Notes: generated by a model from the sequence alone, not told the origin. A stretch of DNA of 64,000 nt from Staphylococcus lutrae (GCF_002101335.1 NZ_CP020773.1:2232001-2296000); one strand, 5' to 3'; shown: positions 21,301 through 29,566, counted from the first letter of the stretch. A program made the numbers and translations.

Positions 21301-22630
21301 GATTGGTACGGTTGCTGAAAAAACAGCATTTGGTTTTGTTAAAGGGTATTTAAATGATCAAGGCATTCATAAACGAGGCGCCGAAGTGGATCGTCTAGTG
21401 AAAGGATGTACAGGCGTTAAGCGTACCACTGGACAGCATCCTGGAGGCATTATCGTTGTACCGGATTATATGGATATCTTTGATTTCACACCGATTCAAT
21501 ACCCGGCTGATGCTCAAAATTCAAGTTGGATGACGACACATTTTGATTTCCATTCGATTCATGACAATGTATTAAAACTGGACATTCTCGGACACGATGA
21601 TCCTACAATGATCCGGATGCTACAAGATTTATCTGGCATCGATCCTAAAACAATCCCTGTGGATGACAAAAAGACAATGGGGATATTTAGTTCGCCCGAA
21701 GCATTAGGTGTGACAGAAGAGGAAATTATGTCAAAAACAGGTACATTTGGTGTCCCTGAGTTTGGTACGGGGTTTGTTCGACAAATGTTAGAAGATACAA
21801 AACCAACGACTTTTTCAGAGCTCGTTCAAATTTCAGGTCTATCACACGGAACGGATGTATGGTTGGGTAATGCGCAAGAACTGGTTCGTAATGGTATTTG
21901 TACACTATCCAGTTGTATCGGTTGTCGTGATGATATTATGGTGTATTTAATGTACGCTGGTTTAGAGCCATCTGTTGCATTTAAAATTATGGAAGCGGTT
22001 CGTAAAGGTAAAGGACTTACTGAAGAATTTGAAGCGGTCATGAAAGAAAACAATGTACCGGATTGGTATATGGATTCTTGTAAAAAAATTAAATATATGT
22101 TCCCAAAAGCACATGCCGCGGCATATGTGTTAATGGCAGTTCGTATTGCGTATTTTAAAGTGCATCATCCGCTCTATTATTACGCGAGTTATTTCACAGT
22201 GAGAGCCTCAGACTTTGATTTAATGACCATGGTTAAAGATAAAGAAAGTATCCGAGCTACAGTGAAAGACATGTATGCTCGACACATGGATTTAGGAAAG
22301 AAAGAAAAAGATGTCTTGACTGTGTTAGAAATTATGAATGAAATGGCGCATCGAGGTTATCGTATGCAACCTGTTCATTTAGAAAAGAGTCAAGCCTATG
22401 AATTTATTATAGAAGGCGATACATTAATCCCTCCATTTGTAGCAGTGCCAGGGCTGGGTGAGAACGTAGCAAAACGTATTGTAGAAGCACGTGAAGAAGG
22501 TCCATTCTTATCTAAAGAAGATTTAAATAAAAAGGCGGGCGTCTCTCAAAAAATCATTGAATATCTTGATGATTTAGGCTCGTTACCGCATATGCCAGAT
22601 AAAGCGCAACTGTCTATTTTTGATATGTAG
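18323..22630 (+). CDS. polC: DNA polymerase III alpha subunit, PolC type
   Basis: The Gram-positive replicative polymerase. Domain order: N-terminal domain, OB fold, PHP domain split by the exonuclease (first half HLHTTMSQMDGVTHIGDY near residue 333), 3'-5' proofreading exonuclease (DVETTGLSNQYDKIIELA near 422), palm and fingers with a four-cysteine zinc site (CPKC...CECG near 910-940) and the catalytic PDIDLNFSGEYQP, then a helix-hairpin-helix and the C-terminal end SIFDM that binds the sliding clamp. I use the GTG at 18323, eight bases after AAGGTGG, rather than the GTG at 18311 that overlaps it. Length is 1435 residues. Confidence 0.97.
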   Translation: MTLQKQEKFKILLQQINMIDHFEQDFVEQGCLTRVDVSEKSRKWTFHIQLPRLLKYEDYAVFTHAMQETFQHIAQVDWKITVSDVSHQDEHLLKYIGDCIDQTRLSSKVKGQLKQKRIVMSGDVVKILVQNDIEGSHFHKVCNGSLVQAMQRCGFNVQKVIFETDEGRHDDDLASLEAHIQEEDEQSAREATAKIEKMKEQRTQQQDGITVERCQIGKPIQIEQVRPIESIIEEEFKVAIEGVIFDINLKELKSGRHIVELKVTDYTDSLVLKMFTRKNKDDLEHFKSLKEGTWIRAQGRIEEDMFIRDLVMMMTDIEAIKKTPKMDKAKEKRVEFHLHTTMSQMDGVTHIGDYVAQAAQWGHEAIAVTDHNVVQAYPDAHAAAEKHGIKMIYGMEGMLVDDGVPIAYHPTDVALQDATYVVFDVETTGLSNQYDKIIELAAVKLKNGEIIDKFERFSNPHEKLTETIKNLTHISDDMLKDAPEIETVLTEFKAWVGDAIFVAHNASFDMGFIDTGYERLGFGPSTNGVIDTLELSRTINTSYGKHGLSFLAKKYGVELTQHHRAIYDTETTAYIFMKMLAQLKALDVHNHQEINQKLSNEDAYKRARPQHVTIIVQNQTGLKNLFKIVSASLVKYYYRTPRIPRSVLDAHREGLLIGTACDEGEVFTAVMQRDQSEVERIAKYYDYIEIQPPALYQDLLDRELIRDHATLLEIYERILKVGETNQIPVIATGNAHYLHEHDGIARRILIASQPGNPLNRSTLPEAHFRTTDEMLDAFHFLGEARAHQIVVENTRALADRIDQVVPIKDKLYTPNMDGANEEIREMSYRNAKQLYGEDLPQIVIDRLEKELESIIGNGFAVIYLISQRLVKKSLEDGYLVGSRGSVGSSFVATMTEITEVNPLPPHYICPKCKKSEFFNDGSVGSGFDLPDKVCECGTEMIKEGQDIPFETFLGFKGDKVPDIDLNFSGEYQPQAHNYTKVLFGEDYVYRAGTIGTVAEKTAFGFVKGYLNDQGIHKRGAEVDRLVKGCTGVKRTTGQHPGGIIVVPDYMDIFDFTPIQYPADAQNSSWMTTHFDFHSIHDNVLKLDILGHDDPTMIRMLQDLSGIDPKTIPVDDKKTMGIFSSPEALGVTEEEIMSKTGTFGVPEFGTGFVRQMLEDTKPTTFSELVQISGLSHGTDVWLGNAQELVRNGICTLSSCIGCRDDIMVYLMYAGLEPSVAFKIMEAVRKGKGLTEEFEAVMKENNVPDWYMDSCKKIKYMFPKAHAAAYVLMAVRIAYFKVHHPLYYYASYFTVRASDFDLMTMVKDKESIRATVKDMYARHMDLGKKEKDVLTVLEIMNEMAHRGYRMQPVHLEKSQAYEFIIEGDTLIPPFVAVPGLGENVAKRIVEAREEGPFLSKEDLNKKAGVSQKIIEYLDDLGSLPHMPDKAQLSIFDM

Positions 22631-22638
22631 AGATTAAT

Positions 22639-22667
22639 TTGTCCGCAAGGTAAATCTATGATATAAT
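22639..22667 (+). promoter_or_regulatory. Promoter of the rimP-nusA-infB operon
   Basis: TTGTCC (22639-22644), 17 bases, TATAAT (22662-22667) with an upstream TGA extending the -10. It starts right after the polC stop and gives a leader of about 80 bases before rimP. Confidence 0.75.
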
Positions 22668-22698
22668 AGGATTGCTTATAAAATGAGACTCAAGTAGG

Positions 22699-22730
22699 AA
22701 GAGTGGGTATGACCCGCTCTTTTCTGTTTG
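22699..22730 (+). promoter_or_regulatory. rimP leader hairpin, possible attenuator
   Basis: A 10-bp stem with one G-T pair (22699-22708 with 22712-22721, 3-base loop) is followed by an interrupted T-rich stretch. It lies between the operon promoter and rimP. Because nusA is in the operon, an attenuator sensitive to NusA is a reasonable inference, not shown here. Confidence 0.5.
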
Positions 22731-22754
22731 TTTGTCAGTCATAAGGGGGCTCGT

Positions 22755-23222
22755 ATGAGTAAAGTAACAGAGCAAGTTGAAACATTAATACAACCTGTCC
22801 TTAACGAACTTCACTTTGAATTAGTTGATGTTGAGTTTGCCAAAGAGGGGCGCGAACACTATTTACGCGTTGCCATAGACAAACCAGGTGGCGTAGATTT
22901 AAACGATTGCGCACTTGCATCAGAACGAATTAGCGAAGTGATGGATGAACATGACCCAATCCCACAAGCTTATTATTTAGATGTGTCATCGCCGGGTGCA
23001 GAACGTCCAATTAAAAATGATAAAGATTTTCAAAATGCAGTAAATCATTCTATTTTTGTGTCGTTATACGCGCCTATTGAAGGTGACAAAGAATGGTTAG
23101 GGCATTTAAAAGAAGTATCTGATGAAGCGATAACTATGGAAGTTAAAGTTAAATCAAAGACGAAAAACATCACGATTCCACGTGATAAAATCGCAAAAGC
23201 ACGTCATGCAGTCATGCTTTAA
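22755..23222 (+). CDS. rimP: Ribosome maturation factor RimP
   Basis: Assists assembly of the 30S subunit, mainly its 3' domain. The 155-residue protein has the N-terminal alpha-beta domain with LNELHFELVDVEFAKEG and the signature YYLDVSSPGAERPIK near residues 75-89, followed by a small Sm-like beta domain. ATG at 22755 follows TAAGGGGGC; the longer frame from 22728 lies inside the leader. First gene of the rimP-nusA-rnpM-ylxQ-infB operon. Confidence 0.95.
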   Translation: MSKVTEQVETLIQPVLNELHFELVDVEFAKEGREHYLRVAIDKPGGVDLNDCALASERISEVMDEHDPIPQAYYLDVSSPGAERPIKNDKDFQNAVNHSIFVSLYAPIEGDKEWLGHLKEVSDEAITMEVKVKSKTKNITIPRDKIAKARHAVML

Positions 23223-23242
23223 TGATGTGAGGAGGAAAATGA

Positions 23243-24400
23243 GTGGAAAGTAATGAATTATTATTAGCAACGGAATATTTAGAGAAAGAGAAAAAAATTC
23301 CAAGAGACGTATTAGTAGATGCAATTGAAGCCGCATTAATTACAGCATATAAGAAGAATTATGACAGTGCACGTAATGTACGTGTTGAATTGAATTTAGA
23401 CAGTGGTTCTTTCCGAGTGATTTCACGTAAAGAAGTCGTTGAAGAAGTATTTGACCACCGAGAAGAAATTGATTTGTCGACGGCATTAGTTAAAAATCCT
23501 GCTTATGAAATAGGGGATATTTACGAAGAAGACGTGACACCAAAAGATTTTGGTCGTGTTGGTGCACAAGCAGCAAAACAAGCGGTGATGCAGCGTTTAC
23601 GTGACGCTGAACGTGAAATCTTATATAAAGAATTCATTGATAAAGAAGAAGATATTATGACTGGTGTGATTGACCGAGTGGATCACCGCTATGTTTACGT
23701 TAACTTAGGGCGTACGGAAGCCGTATTATCAGAAGCAGAACGTAGTCCGAATGAGACATACGTGCCGAATGCAAGAATTAAAGTTTATGTAAATAAGGTT
23801 GAACAAACGACGAAAGGTCCACAAATTTTCGTTTCTCGTAGCCACCCAGGATTGCTCAAACGACTTTTTGAACAAGAAGTGCCTGAAATTTTTGAAGGGA
23901 CAGTCGAAGTGAAAACAGTCGCGCGTGAAGCAGGCGATCGTTCTAAAATTAGTGTGTATTCAGACAATCCGGATATCGATGCAGTAGGGGCTTGTGTCGG
24001 CGCGAAAGGTGCACGTGTTGAAGCCGTTGTTGCAGAACTAGGTGGAGAAAAAATTGATATTGTTCAATGGAGTGACGATCCGACTGTTTTTGTACGCAAT
24101 GCTTTAAGTCCATCACAAGTGATTGATGTGATTGTGAATGAAGAAACACAGTCTACAACGGTTATCGTTCCAGACTATCAATTGTCTCTTGCAATTGGTA
24201 AACGTGGTCAAAATGCACGTCTAGCGGCAAAACTTACAGGATGGAAAATTGATATTAAATCAGAGACTGATGCGAAAGCGTTGGGTATTGGTGAAGAGAC
24301 GGACGTGAATACAGAGCGTGTACAAGAAGCTGATACAGCAATACAAGATGAAGACATTCTGGCTGAAGAACCATTAAACTTAGAGGATGAAAGTAAATAG
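23243..24400 (+). CDS. nusA: Transcription termination and antitermination factor NusA
   Basis: RNA polymerase elongation factor affecting pausing, termination and antitermination. Domain order in the 385 residues is the N-terminal polymerase-binding domain, S1 (about 135-200, with GVIDRVDHRYVYVNLGR), KH1 containing VGACVGAKGARVE, and KH2 containing LAIGKRGQNARLAAKLTG. The acidic C-terminal tail lacks the acidic repeats of Proteobacteria, as in other Firmicutes. The start is a GTG at 23243, after GAGGAGG. rnpM follows 17 bases later. Confidence 0.97.
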   Translation: MESNELLLATEYLEKEKKIPRDVLVDAIEAALITAYKKNYDSARNVRVELNLDSGSFRVISRKEVVEEVFDHREEIDLSTALVKNPAYEIGDIYEEDVTPKDFGRVGAQAAKQAVMQRLRDAEREILYKEFIDKEEDIMTGVIDRVDHRYVYVNLGRTEAVLSEAERSPNETYVPNARIKVYVNKVEQTTKGPQIFVSRSHPGLLKRLFEQEVPEIFEGTVEVKTVAREAGDRSKISVYSDNPDIDAVGACVGAKGARVEAVVAELGGEKIDIVQWSDDPTVFVRNALSPSQVIDVIVNEETQSTTVIVPDYQLSLAIGKRGQNARLAAKLTGWKIDIKSETDAKALGIGEETDVNTERVQEADTAIQDEDILAEEPLNLEDESK

Positions 24401-24417
24401 AACGAGGAGGGATTTTT

Positions 24418-24705
24418 ATGAAAAAGAGAAAAATTCCTATGAGAAAATGTATTTTATCTAATGAGATGAAACCTAAAAAAGAGATGATTCGTGTCGTAAA
24501 AAATAAAGAAGGCGAAATTTCAGCAGATGTGACTGGGAAAATGCCAGGTCGTGGTGCCTATGTTTCTAAAGATATTGCATGCATTGAAAAAGCACAACAA
24601 GCGCACAAGTTAGAGGCATATTTCAAAGCATCAGAGGAAACTTTAGAACCGGTATATAAAGAAATTATTCGCCTTATCTATAGAGAAGAGATACCAACAA
24701 AATGA
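24418..24705 (+). CDS. rnpM: RNase P modulator RnpM (YlxR)
   Basis: A 95-residue basic protein of the YlxR (DUF448) family, found in the nusA-infB operon. The family core begins KIPMRKCILSNEMKPKKEMIR and continues to GKMPGRGAYVSKDIACIEKA, with the GRGAY RNA-binding motif near residue 42. Work in Bacillus links the family to RNase P activity; earlier it was only called a nucleic-acid-binding protein. ATG at 24418 follows AGGAGGG. Its stop overlaps the start of the next gene by four bases (ATGA), so the two are probably translationally coupled. Confidence 0.9.
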   Translation: MKKRKIPMRKCILSNEMKPKKEMIRVVKNKEGEISADVTGKMPGRGAYVSKDIACIEKAQQAHKLEAYFKASEETLEPVYKEIIRLIYREEIPTK

Positions 24706-25007
24706 CACAACAACAATTTTTGAATTTTTTAGGTTTAGCGATGCGAGCGGGTAAAGTTAAAACAGGTGAATCTGTCATATTAACTGAAGTGAAAAAGCAA
24801 CGCCTAAAATTGGTGCTTATCGCAAGTGATGCATCTGAAAATACAAAGAACAATATAATTAATAAATGTAAGAGCTATCAAACACCATATCGAATTGTAA
24901 GTGACCGTCATGAATTAGGAGATGCACTAGGTAAAGGTGCACGCGTCAATGTGGGGATTACAGATCAAGGGTTTGCAAAAAAGTTGATGTTAATGATAGA
25001 TGAATAA
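24702..25007 (+). CDS. ylxQ: L7Ae-family ribosomal protein YlxQ
   Basis: A 101-residue member of the L7Ae/L30e/S12e family. [18 protein letters not shown] and [17 protein letters not shown] are the conserved RNA-binding core that recognises kink-turns. It overlaps rnpM by four bases and precedes infB, as in Bacillus, where it is called YlxQ and is dispensable. Whether it is a ribosome component or binds another K-turn RNA is not settled by sequence alone. Confidence 0.88.
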   Translation: MTQQQFLNFLGLAMRAGKVKTGESVILTEVKKQRLKLVLIASDASENTKNNIINKCKSYQTPYRIVSDRHELGDALGKGARVNVGITDQGFAKKLMLMIDE

Positions 25008-25023
25008 TGTGAGGAGTGGTTTA

Positions 25024-27114
25024 ATGAGCAAACAAAGAATATATGAGTACGCCAAAGCGTTAAATATTAAAAGTAAAGATGTAATAGATGAATTAAAGAA
25101 AAATGGTGTGGAAGTTTCTAACCATATGCAAACGATTGAGGATGATCAAGTCAAAGCATTGGATAAAGTGTTTAAAAAAGAACAAGCACCGAAACAAAAC
25201 AAAGAGCAAAAAAATTCGCAAGCAAACCATAAAAATCAAAAACAAGGTAAAAATCAAAAACCTAAAGGCAACTCAAATCATAATCAAAAGCAAAATAAGA
25301 AAAATAATAAAGGCAATAAAAAAAATGTTGCGCCTAAGCCACCTGCTGAACCTAAAGCAATGCCTTCAAAAATCACGTATACCGAAGGCATTACAGTGGG
25401 TGAACTTGCTGACAAATTAGGTGTCGATTCATCTGAAATTATTAAAAAACTTTTCTTATTAGGAATTATGGCGAACATTAACCAGTCGTTAGATGTTGAA
25501 GCGCTTGAATTGATTGCATCTGACTATGGTGTGGAAATTGAAGAAGAAGTTGTTGTAGACGATAACGACTTATCCATTTATTTTGAGGATGTCGAAGAGG
25601 ATGAGGATGCGATTGTACGTCCAGCAGTTGTTACCATTATGGGGCACGTCGATCATGGTAAAACAACGCTACTTGATTCGATTCGTAATACACGTGTTAC
25701 GGAAGGCGAAGCAGGCGGGATTACGCAACATATCGGCGCATATCAAATTGAAAGCAATGGCAAAAAAATCACTTTCTTAGATACACCGGGACATGCCGCT
25801 TTTACAACGATGCGTGCACGTGGCGCACAAGTCACAGATATTACCATTTTAGTTGTAGCAGCGGATGATGGGGTTATGCCACAAACAATCGAAGCGATTA
25901 ACCATGCAAAAGAAGCAGATGTGCCTATTATTGTAGCAGTGAACAAAATCGATAAACCGACAGCAAATCCAGATCGCGTGATGCAGGAGTTAACAGAGTA
26001 TAATCTCATTCCTGAAGACTGGGGTGGAGATACGATATTTGTTCCGCTTTCTGCATTAAATGGTGAAGGGATTGACGATTTGCTTGAAATGTTAATTTTA
26101 GTTTCAGAAGTTCAAGAATTAAAAGCAAATCCAGATAAAGTTGCTGTGGGAACAGTCATTGAAGCAGAATTGGATAAATCACGAGGGCCAGCCGCGTCTT
26201 TATTAGTTCAAAATGGAACGTTACATGTAGGCGATGCAGTCGTTGTAGGGAACACGCACGGTAAAGTACGTGCCATGGTCAACGACTTAGGAAAGCGCAT
26301 CAAAACTGCAGGTCCTTCGACACCGGTTGAAATTACAGGATTAAACGACGTGCCACAAGCGGGTGATCGTTTTGTTGTCTTTAAAGATGAGAAAAAGGCA
26401 CGCCGTATTGGTGAAGCACGGGAACAAGAAAATATTATTCAACAACGTCAAGAAAGCAAAAATGTCTCATTGGATAACTTGTTTGAGCAAATGAAACAAG
26501 GTGAAATGAAAGATTTGAATGTCATTATTAAAGGTGATGTACAAGGTTCAGTTGAGGCACTAGCCGCGTCGTTGATGAAAATTGATGTTGAAGGTGTAAA
26601 TGTACGTATTATTCATACAGCGACAGGTGCGATTAATGAATCAGATGTCACATTAGCTAACGCTTCAAATGGTATTATTATTGGATTTAATGTACGTCCA
26701 GATGCAGGGGCAAAACGTGCTGCTGATGCTGAAAACGTAGATATGCGTTTACATCGCGTGATTTATAATGTCATTGAGGAAATTGAGGCGGCAATGAAAG
26801 GGATGCTCGATCCAGAATTTGAAGAAAAAGTGATTGGGCAAGCCGAGGTACGCCAGACATTCAAAGTTTCTAAAGTGGGAACAATTGCAGGTAGCTATGT
26901 CATTGACGGAAAAATTACGCGTGATTCTAACGTTCGTATTATACGTGATGGTGTCGTATTGTTTGAAGGCGAACTGGACACATTAAAACGCTTTAAAGAT
27001 GATGCAAAAGAAGTTGCACAAGGGTATGAATGTGGTATCACGATTGAAAAATTCAACGATATCAAGGAAGGCGATATCATTGAAGCTTACGTTATGGTAG
27101 AGGTTGAAAGATAA
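25024..27114 (+). CDS. infB: Translation initiation factor IF-2
   Basis: GTPase that positions initiator tRNA on the 30S subunit. The lysine, asparagine and glutamine-rich linker (about residues 50-115) is low complexity. The G domain has G1 [12 protein letters not shown] near 205, G3 DTPGHAAF and G4 NKID; domains II, III ([10 protein letters not shown]) and C2 follow. 696 residues is normal for staphylococci. ATG at 25024 follows GAGGAGTGG; the earlier frame start at 25000 overlaps ylxQ. In other staphylococci rbfA follows directly, but here about 5.7 kb of other DNA intervenes. Confidence 0.97.
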   Translation: MSKQRIYEYAKALNIKSKDVIDELKKNGVEVSNHMQTIEDDQVKALDKVFKKEQAPKQNKEQKNSQANHKNQKQGKNQKPKGNSNHNQKQNKKNNKGNKKNVAPKPPAEPKAMPSKITYTEGITVGELADKLGVDSSEIIKKLFLLGIMANINQSLDVEALELIASDYGVEIEEEVVVDDNDLSIYFEDVEEDEDAIVRPAVVTIMGHVDHGKTTLLDSIRNTRVTEGEAGGITQHIGAYQIESNGKKITFLDTPGHAAFTTMRARGAQVTDITILVVAADDGVMPQTIEAINHAKEADVPIIVAVNKIDKPTANPDRVMQELTEYNLIPEDWGGDTIFVPLSALNGEGIDDLLEMLILVSEVQELKANPDKVAVGTVIEAELDKSRGPAASLLVQNGTLHVGDAVVVGNTHGKVRAMVNDLGKRIKTAGPSTPVEITGLNDVPQAGDRFVVFKDEKKARRIGEAREQENIIQQRQESKNVSLDNLFEQMKQGEMKDLNVIIKGDVQGSVEALAASLMKIDVEGVNVRIIHTATGAINESDVTLANASNGIIIGFNVRPDAGAKRAADAENVDMRLHRVIYNVIEEIEAAMKGMLDPEFEEKVIGQAEVRQTFKVSKVGTIAGSYVIDGKITRDSNVRIIRDGVVLFEGELDTLKRFKDDAKEVAQGYECGITIEKFNDIKEGDIIEAYVMVEVER

Positions 27115-27280
27115 GTCAGTCAACGCATTTAAGTGGTTTTTGACTTATGAAAGCAGTGGAGATATGAACTCATAAAATAGCACATTGACTTATTTTTCGT
27201 TGTTTTGTGCTTATAAGAGATTAACACTTACTGATATCTGAAAGAAGGAATATATCGAAAATATCAATTTATAAAAAATT

Positions 27281-27323
27281 AACACTCTTTGTTTTGATTA
27301 AAATCAAATAAAGGGTGTTTTTT
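27281..27323 (+). terminator. Strong terminator downstream of infB
   Basis: A long imperfect stem (27281-27299 with 27302-27319) ends in six T residues at 27318-27323. It is the first of two terminators in the 27115-27460 gap and probably ends the nusA-infB transcript at the edge of the inserted block. Confidence 0.8.
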
Positions 27324-27363
27324 ATAACGGCGGGTTTGTCAACGTCGGTTGGTGAAGAAATAT

Positions 27364-27403
27364 CGTACTAAGTGGCAATTTTTTGTTGCTTAGTACGTTT
27401 TTT
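27364..27403 (+). terminator. Second terminator downstream of infB
   Basis: A 9-bp perfect outer stem (27364-27372 with 27389-27397) closes an inner pairing of GGCAA with TTGTT-type bases, and six T residues follow (27398-27403). It lies just upstream of the group II intron relic. Confidence 0.8.
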
Positions 27404-27462
27404 ATATTCACTCACGTATAACCTTGAAATAATTAAAATCCTATTTCTAAAGTTATAAAAAC

Positions 27463-27606
27463 AACTCTACAGGTGGGGATTAATACCATTAACCCAGCTT
27501 GTAGAGTTGGCTTACGCAAGATATTGAACCGCCGAGTACGGAACCGTACGCTCGGTGGTGTGAGAGGACGAATAGTCAATTAATGGCTATTCTCCTACTC
27601 GATTAT
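27463..27606 (+). mobile_element. Group II intron 3' remnant with domains V and VI
   Basis: Domain V is 27528-27559: an 8-bp lower stem (27528-27535 with 27552-27559), a two-base GC bulge (27550-27551), a 5-bp upper stem and the tetraloop GAAC. Domain VI is 27562-27600: paired arms with a single bulged A at 27597, the expected branch point, followed by CTCGAT. The phrase GGTGGTGTGAGAGGACG and the end TCCTACTCGAT are typical of bacterial introns related to Ll.LtrB. A 9-bp hairpin (27463-27508) upstream may be the end of domain IV. No 5' end, domain I or reverse transcriptase is present, so this is a dead fragment. Confidence 0.8.
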
Positions 27607-27653
27607 GTTTGAATTACTTTTAACCTGTAACAATATAATTTAAATATTTACAT

Positions 27654-28076
27654 TTATTGCTCTTGTTCTAATAAAATAATCTGATTAATAAAGTTGTCAA
27701 ATACTTGCTTTGCTACATTTAGTCTTATTGACAATCCAGAGTCAGTAGATTCATTTTTATGATTCAATCCAGAATCTAAGTTAACGTATATACAAAGCTC
27801 ATCACTTTCATAGTCAATGACTGTCAATGATATATCAGGCTCTGTGAAATAAATGTCTGTTACAGGGAACGAATACTCTAAGTTTTTCAGAAAATCAATG
27901 TCGAAGTCAAAAATAGCTAATTCTGTTTCAGCTTTTTCATTTTCAAATTCAAGTACAGCGTCTAAATAATAAATCTTACTGTCTTCATCATTTTCTATTC
28001 TTTTAAGTTTTAAGGTTAATGAAGTATTACTTGATTCATACGAAGAATCTTGTAGTTTTATATTTTTTGAAATCAA
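27654..28076 (-). CDS. Acidic immunity-like protein of unknown family
   Basis: A 140-residue, strongly acidic protein (many D and E, mixed strands such as YLDAVLEFENEKAETELAIF and a final helix ending NQIILLEQEQ). It starts at a TTG at 28076, one base after the stop codon of the toxin-like pseudogene on the same strand, with an AGAAAGGG site just upstream. The layout of a basic toxin domain followed at once by a small acidic protein is that of polymorphic toxin-immunity pairs. The fold resembles WapI-type immunity proteins only loosely, and I cannot assign a family. The reading frame is open, so the gene may still be functional as an orphan immunity gene. Confidence 0.6.
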   Translation of the reverse strand: MISKNIKLQDSSYESSNTSLTLKLKRIENDEDSKIYYLDAVLEFENEKAETELAIFDFDIDFLKNLEYSFPVTDIYFTEPDISLTVIDYESDELCIYVNLDSGLNHKNESTDSGLSIRLNVAKQVFDNFINQIILLEQEQ

Positions 28077-28077
28077 A

Positions 28078-28445
28078 TTAATGACCCTTTCTCCATACTT
28101 TTTTAGGTTTCTTTTGCTTATAAGTTGTCACAACTTTGTTGCCTTTGATAACTAAAGTAGTACCTGTTTTCTTGTCGTATAAAATTTTAGCTCCTGTTTT
28201 CTTGTCGGTGTATTTAGTACCATTTTTTAGGTGTTTGCCATCATATGCTTAGTAATACCTCTTTGTCCTGCTCTTTGCAAAGCGTGTTTAGATATTGATT
28301 TTACAAAAGTTTTTACACCTTGTTTAGCTAAAATTCCAAAAACAGCTGAAGCCACAAAAGGGATTGCTAGAAGAACTCTTGGAATCATTACTGGTTCATC
28401 AGTGTCATCAAAAACAATATCTTTATTTTGAATAATTTCTTCCTT
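28078..28445 (-). pseudogene. Frameshifted, truncated toxin-like gene (DUF4258-like C-terminal domain)
   Basis: Read on the minus strand from 28445, the frame gives KEEIIQNKDIVFDDTDEPV, a hydrophobic segment VLLAIPFVASAVFGILA, then SISKHALQRAGQRGITKHM and a stop at 28227-28229. In the -1 frame the sequence resumes as LKNGTKYTDKKTGAKILYD and ends KQKKPKKVWRKGH with a TAA at 28078-28080. A one-base deletion near 28223-28233 explains the break. HALQRAxQRGIT followed by a basic strand region resembles toxin domains of the DUF4258 type. Two stop codons sit just upstream and no start is evident, so the N terminus, possibly a secretion signal, is lost. Confidence 0.7.
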
Positions 28446-28522
28446 TTATTATTGTAAATAAATTTTATTATTTAACATGAATAACGTAGATTTTAAATGT
28501 GACATATTTGCAGATTGCGATG

Positions 28523-29362
28523 CTATGTTCTTTTAGTCATTGATTTCTCGAGTCTATAGTTTTTAGGTGAACGATTCACAATTTTTTTGAATGCTTTTTC
28601 AAAAACAAAATAATCGTTAAATCCCACCATTTGGCCGACAACATTGATTGGGTAGTCAGTCTCTCTTAAGATTTGTGTCGCTTTATCAATTCTAAGCTTT
28701 AAGATAAACTGCTTTGGCGTTCTTCCGTAGTTACGTTTGAATTGTGTAAATAAGTGACTTTTACTAATAGCGAATCGATGGGCAATGTCATCAATTTTTA
28801 AAGATTGAGTATAATTGTTACAGATATATTCATAAATATGATGGATGATATCTTGGTTATTGTTTAAAGTGATTAAATCTGTTTGCTTAAATTCTTTTTC
28901 TAAACAATATAATAATTCATAAGTTTTGTATTTATACCAGTAATCTGATTGTCTCGTATTTTCTTTTGTGGTGTAGCAAATGTCTTTAATCATATTAACA
29001 GCATGACTATGATCTTCAAATTTTAAAATATCTTGATTATTCAGTTGATTGGTTTTTAAAAAGTTTTGTAAATTTGAACCGCGAAGACCGACCCAAAACG
29101 TTTTCCAAGGAATATTTTTATCTCCTTTATATGTCACCCTTTGTCCTCTTTTTAAAATAAATCCATTAAAATCTTTTGAATAGTAAGTTTTGTTATTGAT
29201 TTTAATAATCCCTTTTCCAATCTCTACATAATGTAATACGAATGTTTCACTGACTGCGTAACTGTAAGTTTGTTCAGGAAGAAACTGTTGAATGCCACAT
29301 TCAGAGATAACAATGTTGTCGTGTGATATATCAAAATGTTTCCAAACCTCTCTCATTCTCAT
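28523..29362 (-). CDS. AraC-family transcriptional regulator of the PTS operon
   Basis: A 279-residue regulator. The N-terminal half (to about 110) is a cupin-like sensor beginning with IVISECGIQQFLP and including FVLHYVEIGKGIIKINNK. The C-terminal 100 residues hold two helix-turn-helix units: LKIDDIAHRFAISKSHLFTQFKRNYGRTP and INVVGQMVGFNDYFVFEKAF, ending in the RSPKNYR signature. It is divergent from the PTS operon that starts 205 bases away, the standard position of a local activator responding to the sugar. Two adjacent ATG codons (29362 and 29356) are possible starts. I cannot name its inducer. Confidence 0.88.
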   Translation of the reverse strand: MRMREVWKHFDISHDNIVISECGIQQFLPEQTYSYAVSETFVLHYVEIGKGIIKINNKTYYSKDFNGFILKRGQRVTYKGDKNIPWKTFWVGLRGSNLQNFLKTNQLNNQDILKFEDHSHAVNMIKDICYTTKENTRQSDYWYKYKTYELLYCLEKEFKQTDLITLNNNQDIIHHIYEYICNNYTQSLKIDDIAHRFAISKSHLFTQFKRNYGRTPKQFILKLRIDKATQILRETDYPINVVGQMVGFNDYFVFEKAFKKIVNRSPKNYRLEKSMTKRT

Positions 29363-29440
29363 CCCTCTTAATATCTTTTGACATATTTTTCACACATTAT
29401 AACATATTAATTCTTTTGATGAACTTCTAAAATAAAGGCA

Positions 29441-29454
29441 AGAAAACGTTTTCA
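29441..29454. promoter_or_regulatory. CcpA cre-like site in the araC-PTS intergenic region
   Basis: AGAAAACGTTTTCA is almost perfectly palindromic and differs from a strong cre sequence (TGAAAACGTTTTCA type) mainly at the first base. It lies 79 bases before the gene at 29362 and 112 bases before the EIIC start, so glucose repression of one or both directions is likely. A weaker TATATA lies at 29513 as a possible -10 for the PTS operon, without a good -35, which suits an activator-dependent promoter. Confidence 0.6.
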
Positions 29455-29566
29455 TTTACTGGTGTTATCAAGAAATAGCGTCGGTTAAAACGCTTAAAAA
29501 GATAGCTTTACCTATATAGGTTGATTTTAAAACGGATTGTTTAAGTTATTTTGAAGGGAGATACGT

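Noticed and set aside
28220..28235. Programmed -1 frameshift in the toxin-like gene
   Set aside because: The stop codon comes before the A run and no slippery heptamer of the X-XXY-YYZ form is present, so a plain deletion is more likely.
28231..28431. 66-codon + strand frame
   Set aside because: It runs antisense to the toxin-like pseudogene and has no ribosome site; the minus-strand reading gives recognisable protein.
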